Positions 58,734-64,000 of a DNA stretch of 64,000 nt are shown piece by piece. This DNA is from Ruminococcus sp. YE71. GTDB taxonomy: Bacteria; Bacillota; Clostridia; Oscillospirales; Ruminococcaceae. Both the position numbers and the translations under genes were made by a program. Position 1 is the stretch's first letter; every line of letters starts with the position of its first letter. The DNA lies in contig NZ_FPIR01000011.1 of NCBI RefSeq assembly GCF_900119155.1, positions 46,898 to 110,897 on the forward strand, given 5' to 3'. Under the pieces are notes generated by a model. It ran no database searches. It worked only from the letters and a program-made list of their open reading frames with translations, and was not told where the DNA came from.

Positions 58734-61385
58734 TCAGTTTTTGCCCGGCGTTTTGATCGCACCCGAAACGGTGACGGTGCAGGTCTTTTCAAAGCCGCCG
58801 CAGCTTATCTTTATGACAGCTCTGCCGTTTTTCTTCGCGCGGAACGTCATATCGAGCGTCTGCTTGTTTATGTAGGTGACTTCGAGCACATCCTCGTTCG
58901 AGATGTCGTATTCGAGCGCGTACATATCGGTGATGTTGCTGGCGTCGATGCTCAGCACGAACTCCTGTCCGGGCACCAGCATCTTCTTCTCGGGCGAGAT
59001 GGTGAACTCGGTGACTTCCTCACGCACGACCTCAGATGGGTCACGCAGGATGACCGTCACCACCGCGCCGCTGACTTCACGAAGTCCCGGTTCGGGGGAC
59101 TGTGCGAATACCGCGCCGCTCGTCAGAGGATTGTCGGTGTCGGTGTAGATGCGCAGTTTCAGCCCTGCTTCACGCAGTTTCGTCTCTGCTTCCTTGACGT
59201 CGAGACCCACGATGTCGGGTATCTCCGCCGTCTGTTTCTTCGTGTTGACGGTCAGCAGAACGGTCGAACCGACCTTTATCCTGTCTCCTGCCGCGATGCT
59301 CTGTCTGACAATCTGATCTTTCGGCTTGTCGGGGACGGATTCGTGAGTGTATTTAGCCGACAGCCCCAGCGAACGCAGTCTTTCGGCGGCTTCGTCGCGG
59401 GTCATCCCGACCGTGTCGGGCATCTCGACAAGTCCCTTGCCCTCGCTGAGTTTCACGCTGACCGTTGAACCTGCTTCGGCTTTCTCGCCTGCGGCAGGCT
59501 GCTGCGAGACCGCAAGCCCTTCGGCGACCCTATCGTTCGGTTCGGAACTGAACTCTGCGGCAAGTCCGTACAGCGCCAGCATACCCTCGATGCGCTCCTG
59601 CGTCAGGAACGTGACATCGGGCACGATTATGTCCGTCGCCGCCGTGGTGACCACCACCTGCACAGGCTCGGAGCTGTCCTGCACCGTGTCGCCCGACGGG
59701 TACTGCTCGACGATGGTGCCTTCGGGCACACTGCTGTCGCAGACCCTGCCGACCACCTCGACGGGTGTGTCGGTCTCGTCCGCTTCGTCGAGATATTCCT
59801 CGTAGGTCTGACCCACATGGTCGCCCGTGAGCATCTGCTCGTCGGCGATGATCGCATTCGGGTCGCGCCCCAGCGAAACGGTGAGCTCCACCCTCTCGCC
59901 TGCCGAGACTTCCTCGTAAGGCGAGATGCTCTGCCGCATCACGCAGTTGACCGCGACGGTGCTGCTGTAGTCCTCGTGAACGGTGTAGTTCATGCCGATG
60001 TTCTCCAGCGCGTCGGTGCAGTCGTCGATGTTTATCCCGAGGAAATTCGGCATCGTGACCATGCTGCTGTGAGCGTTCACGGTCACTCCGATGACGGTAT
60101 TCTCGTACACCACCGAGCCTTTCCCGACGCTCTGCGCCGTGATTATCTCGGCTTCCTTGCTGTCGTCGATCTCCCTGCCTTCTATCTCCATCAGCAGGTT
60201 CGAGTTTTTCAGGGTCTCCGTGGCATCGGTCAGCGTGAAGTTCACCACTTCGGGAACCACCGTCTGACCCGTCAGCAGCGTGTCCGTGGTCTTGGGTCTG
60301 TTCAGCATCTTTACGCCGAACACGATGCCCGCGCAGGCTGCCACCGACACCACAGGTATCGCGATCTTCGCCCAGAGCGGGAAGCCCTTGTTCCGCTTTG
60401 TCCTGAGGGTGACCTCTTTCTCGGAGGTCAGCTCCTTGATGAGCGTTTCGATGTCGGGCGTTCTGTCCTCAAGGTCGATGAATGCCGCGTTTTGCAGTGC
60501 GTTTTCCTTGTTCTTGTCTATCTTGATGCCGTAAGCCGAAGGCTTTTTCAGCAGATCCTTGTGCTTTTTCCGATAGAACGCCGCCCTTTCGGAGGCGTCG
60601 GGGAGGGTGATGCCGAGTATGCTGTACATCACCATCGCCGCCGAGTAGACATCGTTCGCGGGGATGATGTCGGGGGAGTCATACTCTTTCAGCCGCTCGT
60701 AGGGATACCAGTTCTCACACTCGCTGTGCTTCACGTCGTTCGCGTCGTCGGTGATGTTGAAGAACAGCCCGTCGAGTATCCCCGTAAGTATCAGCTTGTT
60801 CTGCACCACCATGAAATTCTCGGGCGAGAAACCGCCGATGACGCAGCCGCTGTCGTGCAGTCCGTCCAGTGAGCGAAGTATCGGCAGGAACAGTCTTTCG
60901 GCTGTCTGCGGACTTATCGGCGACTTGTCGCGGATGTATTCGCTGAGCGGTGTGCCCTCGTGGTACTCGGTGATGACGTAGGCGGTGTTGTTCCGCTCGA
61001 AGGTCTCACAGACCGCGCTGATGTTGTCGGGCAGATGCAGCTCGGACAGCAGACGCGCCCTCTCGTTGAGTATCCCCAGGTATCTTTCGTAGGCACGCTG
61101 CTTGACCACGTTTATCTTAACGTCGCCGATGGGGCGCGTGCAGTAGCGGGTAGGGAAGTACTCGTAAATGGTGACCCTCCGCTCGGTGAGAAAATCGAAG
61201 CCGATGTATTTTATCATCCAGCCGTCCACCGAGAGCGGCATTCCCACGATGTATCTGTCACCGAGGATATACCCCGGTTCGATGCACCGCGAATCGTCGG
61301 GCAGCGTTCCCTCTTCAAAACCGCAGTCGGGACAGATGGTGTAGCTGTCGTCGTACTGGGTCATACATCTCATACAAAATTTCAT
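58734..61385 (-). CDS. Zinc-ribbon pseudokinase with PASTA repeats
   Basis: 883 residues from the ATG at 61385 (GGTGGTGAAC upstream; TTG 61412 would overlap the kinase stop). Residues 1-25 are a zinc ribbon (CMRC ... CPDC). Residues about 38-310 align with the neighbouring kinase but lack its key residues: VAIKEF is VTIYEY, the HRDxxxDN loop is VIGGFSPENF, and DFG is ILDG. A membrane helix at about 338-356 (IAIPVVSVAACAGIVFGV) is followed by six PASTA-like repeats from 374 on (IPDIVGLDVKEAETKLREAG is the last; the third is degenerate) and a final Ig-like domain. PASTA domains bind peptidoglycan fragments or lipid II. It should be a catalytically dead sensor working with the kinase 19 bp upstream. 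Confidence 0.88.
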   Translation of the reverse strand: MKFCMRCMTQYDDSYTICPDCGFEEGTLPDDSRCIEPGYILGDRYIVGMPLSVDGWMIKYIGFDFLTERRVTIYEYFPTRYCTRPIGDVKINVVKQRAYERYLGILNERARLLSELHLPDNISAVCETFERNNTAYVITEYHEGTPLSEYIRDKSPISPQTAERLFLPILRSLDGLHDSGCVIGGFSPENFMVVQNKLILTGILDGLFFNITDDANDVKHSECENWYPYERLKEYDSPDIIPANDVYSAAMVMYSILGITLPDASERAAFYRKKHKDLLKKPSAYGIKIDKNKENALQNAAFIDLEDRTPDIETLIKELTSEKEVTLRTKRNKGFPLWAKIAIPVVSVAACAGIVFGVKMLNRPKTTDTLLTGQTVVPEVVNFTLTDATETLKNSNLLMEIEGREIDDSKEAEIITAQSVGKGSVVYENTVIGVTVNAHSSMVTMPNFLGINIDDCTDALENIGMNYTVHEDYSSTVAVNCVMRQSISPYEEVSAGERVELTVSLGRDPNAIIADEQMLTGDHVGQTYEEYLDEADETDTPVEVVGRVCDSSVPEGTIVEQYPSGDTVQDSSEPVQVVVTTAATDIIVPDVTFLTQERIEGMLALYGLAAEFSSEPNDRVAEGLAVSQQPAAGEKAEAGSTVSVKLSEGKGLVEMPDTVGMTRDEAAERLRSLGLSAKYTHESVPDKPKDQIVRQSIAAGDRIKVGSTVLLTVNTKKQTAEIPDIVGLDVKEAETKLREAGLKLRIYTDTDNPLTSGAVFAQSPEPGLREVSGAVVTVILRDPSEVVREEVTEFTISPEKKMLVPGQEFVLSIDASNITDMYALEYDISNEDVLEVTYINKQTLDMTFRAKKNGRAVIKISCGGFEKTCTVTVSGAIKTPGKN

Positions 61386-61404
61386 GCCAAAGTTCACCAC
61401 CCGA

Positions 61405-63414
61405 TCATTCAAGGATGTCCTGTTCTTTCAGGTAAGAATGGGAAATATACATCTGTGCGAATCTCTCTTCCTGCTCTTCGTTGAAGTTGTGTACATACGC
61501 CTGATACATACACTCCTTGTCGCTGAGCAGCCATTCCATCTCCGCGCCGTTTATGGTTGTAGCCTCGCCGTAGGTCGCGGTAGCGTAGCCGACCACCGAA
61601 TCGTTGAAGCCGCCGTCTATCTCGTACATGGCGATGGCAAGCAGACCGTTCTTGAAAAACAGCTTTACGGGCTCGAAGTCGGTCGTTTCGCTGCCGTCCT
61701 CTCCGACCCGCGTGACGGGGATGGAAAGGGTCATCACAGCCTCGCCCTCTATCCAGTAGGAGCAGTTGTAATCGACGGTCTCGGGGTCGATGCCGAACTT
61801 TTTCTCGATGTCCTCGCGCTTGCTGTCCAGCAGGGTATAGTCAATCGTGAAGAAGTTGTCGGTGACGAAGAAGAAGCTGTCCGCGTCGTAAACGATCTCA
61901 TTTCCCGAGTCCGAGCTTTCATCGGGCTGACTGACCTCGGAGGTGTCCGACTCAGTCGGGGCAGCCGACGTGGTGGTTACGGTCTCGTTCTCACTGCTCT
62001 CTGCTTCCGAGTCCATGACCTTTATCTGCGGCGAGGACGACGCTTTTTCCGTGTCTGCCGTGCTGTCCGCCCTGATGCTGTCTTTTCCTGCCCTGACCGA
62101 CAGAAATACACCGACACCCACCAGCAGCACGGCTGCGGCAGCTATCGCCGTTATCATTCCGCCCTTGCCGCCCCGTCTGACGGCGGCAGGCTCGCTCGGT
62201 TCGGTGCTGACCTGCGGCGGTTCTTCGGTGTTCTGCGGCAGGGGAGCAGGTTCGGGGGAGGGCTGCGGAGCGGGCACGGGTCTGGGTTCGGGCTCATCAT
62301 CGGGCAGGGGAGCGGCGATGTACTGCGAGAAGCGCATCTCCTCATCCTGCGGCTGTGCGATGGTACGTCCCGAATCACTGTCCGAAGCCACTGCCGAAGC
62401 GCTGACCTTTCTGACCGTCCCAGAAGGTGCAGCAGGCGCGTCCCCGAGCATCTCAAAGCCGGGAACTTCGGAAAGCTCCGCCAGAAGTCCGTCGATATCC
62501 TGTATGCGGTCGTCCGCCTTTATCGCAAGACCGTGTCTCAGCACTTCCTCAAACTTCGGCGGCACTTCGATGCCGAGCTCGGAGGGCATTTTCAGCTCGT
62601 CCTCGTAGATGCGGTCGGGCGCGTCGGGGGGGATCTGCCCCGTGATGCACTTGTACATGGTCGCGCAGATGGCGTAAACATCCGTCCACGAACCCTGCGC
62701 ACCGTGTCTGCGGTACTGTTCGAGGGGCGCGTAGCCGTGCTTGAGCATCACCGAAAGGCTCTTCTCGTCCGCAAACTGCCTTGCCGCGCCGAAGTCGAGC
62801 AGCTTCACTTCCTCATCGACCAGCATGATGTTGTCGGGGCTGATGTCGCGGTGGATGAGGTTCTTGCGGTGTACCTTCCTCAGCGAATTGAACACGGGCA
62901 TCAGCAGGCATACGGTATTGTACGCCGAAATGGTCCCGACCCTTTCGAGGTACTTTTTCAGCGTGATGCCGTCGAGGTACTCCATCACGATGTAGACGGT
63001 GTTGTTCTCCTCAAAGAAGTCCTTGACCTCGACGATGCCCTTTTCGTTGTTGAACTTCGCCAGCATCCTCGCCTCGCCGAGAAAATGCTCGCGGCTCTTC
63101 GAGATAAGGTCTTTCGCCGACTCGGCGCTGATGCTCCGCACGTCGTTGGAGACGGTGTTGTTTCGGTTCACCATGCCGTTCGGGTAAAACTCCTTAATGG
63201 CAACGCGGTAGTCGAGCAGCGAATCCAGTCCGATATAAGTGATGCCGAAGCCGCCCTCGCCGATGACACTTCCGACGAGGTATCTGTTGTTGAGAAGCGC
63301 TTCGTGAGGGAGCATATGAGGGGGAGCGGTGTAGGACGCAGGCTCTTTTCCGCAGCGGCCGCAGACGCTCTCGTTCCCTTTCAGCTCATTCATGCAGTAC
63401 GGACAATAATTCAT
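61405..63414 (-). CDS. Membrane Ser/Thr protein kinase with N-terminal zinc ribbon
   Basis: 669 residues. Residues 1-25 form a zinc ribbon (NYCPYCMNELKGNESVCGRC). The kinase domain (about 45-305) is complete: Gly loop IGEGGFGITY, Lys in VAIKEFYP near 71, catalytic loop NLIHRDISPDN near 189, DFG in LLDFGAAR, and APLEQY in place of APE. A Pro/Ser-rich linker leads to a membrane helix near 420-441 (MITAIAAAAVLLVGVGVFLS), then a T/S/E-rich stretch and an extracellular domain without PASTA repeats. It lies between the FHA gene (28 bp upstream) and the PASTA pseudokinase, so a signalling trio is likely. The external signal is unknown. Confidence 0.93.
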   Translation of the reverse strand: MNYCPYCMNELKGNESVCGRCGKEPASYTAPPHMLPHEALLNNRYLVGSVIGEGGFGITYIGLDSLLDYRVAIKEFYPNGMVNRNNTVSNDVRSISAESAKDLISKSREHFLGEARMLAKFNNEKGIVEVKDFFEENNTVYIVMEYLDGITLKKYLERVGTISAYNTVCLLMPVFNSLRKVHRKNLIHRDISPDNIMLVDEEVKLLDFGAARQFADEKSLSVMLKHGYAPLEQYRRHGAQGSWTDVYAICATMYKCITGQIPPDAPDRIYEDELKMPSELGIEVPPKFEEVLRHGLAIKADDRIQDIDGLLAELSEVPGFEMLGDAPAAPSGTVRKVSASAVASDSDSGRTIAQPQDEEMRFSQYIAAPLPDDEPEPRPVPAPQPSPEPAPLPQNTEEPPQVSTEPSEPAAVRRGGKGGMITAIAAAAVLLVGVGVFLSVRAGKDSIRADSTADTEKASSSPQIKVMDSEAESSENETVTTTSAAPTESDTSEVSQPDESSDSGNEIVYDADSFFFVTDNFFTIDYTLLDSKREDIEKKFGIDPETVDYNCSYWIEGEAVMTLSIPVTRVGEDGSETTDFEPVKLFFKNGLLAIAMYEIDGGFNDSVVGYATATYGEATTINGAEMEWLLSDKECMYQAYVHNFNEEQEERFAQMYISHSYLKEQDILE

Positions 63415-63442
63415 AGCAGTCTCCTATAGAGCGGCAACGTTG

Positions 63443-64000
63443 TTACCACGAGAATTTTTCGGTGCAGAACGGAACGAACACCATCTCGGTCTCGCCGAGT
63501 CTGAGGGTGTCGTAGGGTCTGAGTTCCGAGTATGTAAGCACAAGCTCACGGTTCAGATAGACGAAGGTCTTTCCGCCGAGGCTTTGCAGCAGGAATTTCT
63601 TGTTCAGGGGGTCGTAGATGACGACTGCCTGCGCACCTCTCGAAACGCTCCTGTCGTTCCTGAGGTCGATGTCTACGGGGCGTTCGTGGTCCGATCTGCC
63701 GACGGTCATCTTCACGTCGGTCAGTGTGAACACCTTGCCCTTGCTGGAAGTGTTGGTCACGACCAGCCACGCCAGTACGAAATCATCGTCAAGCTCGTCG
63801 AAGATGACTCTCGTCACGCCGTCATCGGCAGGCGCAGCCGCTTTCGAGCGTCCGCGTGCGTCCTCCATGTTGCCTGTAAAGCTGACCCTGTCGAGCTGCG
63901 AAGACAGCGAATCGGGCTGTTCGGAAGCAGGCGGCGGCACGGGCACAGGCTGCGGAGCAGGCGGCGGCACAGGCACGGGCTGAGGAGCAGGCGGCGGCAC
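63443..64000 (-). CDS. FHA-domain protein with Pro-rich N-terminus (5' end beyond window)
   Basis: 185 residues seen; the frame continues past the right edge, so the start is not in the window. The first 35 residues are tandem repeats of a PPPAPQPVPV unit. The C-terminal 130 residues form an FHA-like domain: VFTLTDVKMTVGRSDHERPV, DIDLRNDRSVSRGAQAVV, FVYLNRELVLTYSELRPYDT, with the GR and SR phosphothreonine-binding pairs (GRSD, SVSRG). FHA domains bind phosphothreonine peptides, so the kinase encoded 28 bp downstream is the natural partner. Confidence 0.85.
   Translation of the reverse strand: MPPPAPQPVPVPPPAPQPVPVPPPASEQPDSLSSQLDRVSFTGNMEDARGRSKAAAPADDGVTRVIFDELDDDFVLAWLVVTNTSSKGKVFTLTDVKMTVGRSDHERPVDIDLRNDRSVSRGAQAVVIYDPLNKKFLLQSLGGKTFVYLNRELVLTYSELRPYDTLRLGETEMVFVPFCTEKFSW

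Noticed and set aside
63880..64000. Repeat array resembling CRISPR at the right edge
   Set aside because: The repeats encode the Pro-rich PPPAPQPVPV units of the FHA protein in frame; there are no unique spacers.

Overview
The window looks like a chromosomal segment of a cellulolytic, cellulosome-forming Firmicute of the Ruminococcus type (Oscillospiraceae). The reasons are dockerin modules on three secreted polysaccharide-degrading enzymes (rhamnogalacturonan lyase, GH26, GH5), the low-GC Gram-positive rimP-nusA-rnpM-L7Ae-infB-rbfA-nrnA-truB-ribF operon, PASTA kinase-family signalling and consensus sigma-A promoters that almost all have 17-bp spacers. The genus is an inference from gene content, not from a database search.

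Layout. 1-5.3 kb: minus-strand surface-polymer O-acylation operon (MBOAT, DHHW protein with a very long cytoplasmic tail, FkbH-type HAD protein cut by the window edge). 5.5-6.6 kb: a GNAT acetyltransferase and a small unknown. 6.8-11.6 kb: Gld-like ABC transporter operon (ATPase, ABC-2 permease, GldG-like protein, DUF4340 protein). 11.7-20.6 kb: the translation/ribosome-maturation operon. 20.6-23.2 kb: LCP-like protein, SLOG protein and an unknown. 23.7-25.2 kb: guaA. 25.4-28.2 kb: AT-rich remnant of a mobile element (GIY-YIG-like protein, XRE regulator, excisionase-like HTH fused to a broken DUF5677 gene, an orphan promoter with a candidate RNA). 28.2-29.5 kb: TetR with a DUF998 membrane protein. 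29.9-31.8 kb: a LacI-type sensor domain joined to a diguanylate cyclase. 32.2-34.7 kb: dockerin rhamnogalacturonan lyase. 34.9-36.2 kb: Nudix and HD hydrolases. 36.2-40.0 kb: second AT-rich island with an ATPase plus TOPRIM-like pair and unknown small genes. 40.4-43.8 kb: nitrilase, GNAT, RhuM, ArsC/Spx-like protein, hexapeptide acetyltransferase. 44.0-47.6 kb: GH26-GH5 dockerin operon. 47.6-50.5 kb: DUF6076-like protein and a second ATPase plus TOPRIM-like pair beside two tRNA-Ser genes. 51.1-54.7 kb: very large secreted CotH protein. 55.0-58.6 kb: zinc-ribbon/SPFH cluster. 58.7-64.0 kb: FHA protein, zinc-ribbon Ser/Thr kinase and PASTA pseudokinase.

How they fit together. The plant-cell-wall genes supply secreted, cellulosome-attached pectin, mannan and beta-glucan hydrolysis. 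The CotH protein, PASTA pseudokinase, LCP-like protein and acylation operon all concern the cell surface. Two independent two-gene ATPase/TOPRIM-like modules, each in or next to atypical DNA and each with a tightly overlapping gene pair, resemble the OLD/PARIS/RloAB style of phage defence and are the strongest candidates for an undescribed system. The first of them may be damaged by an in-frame stop codon.
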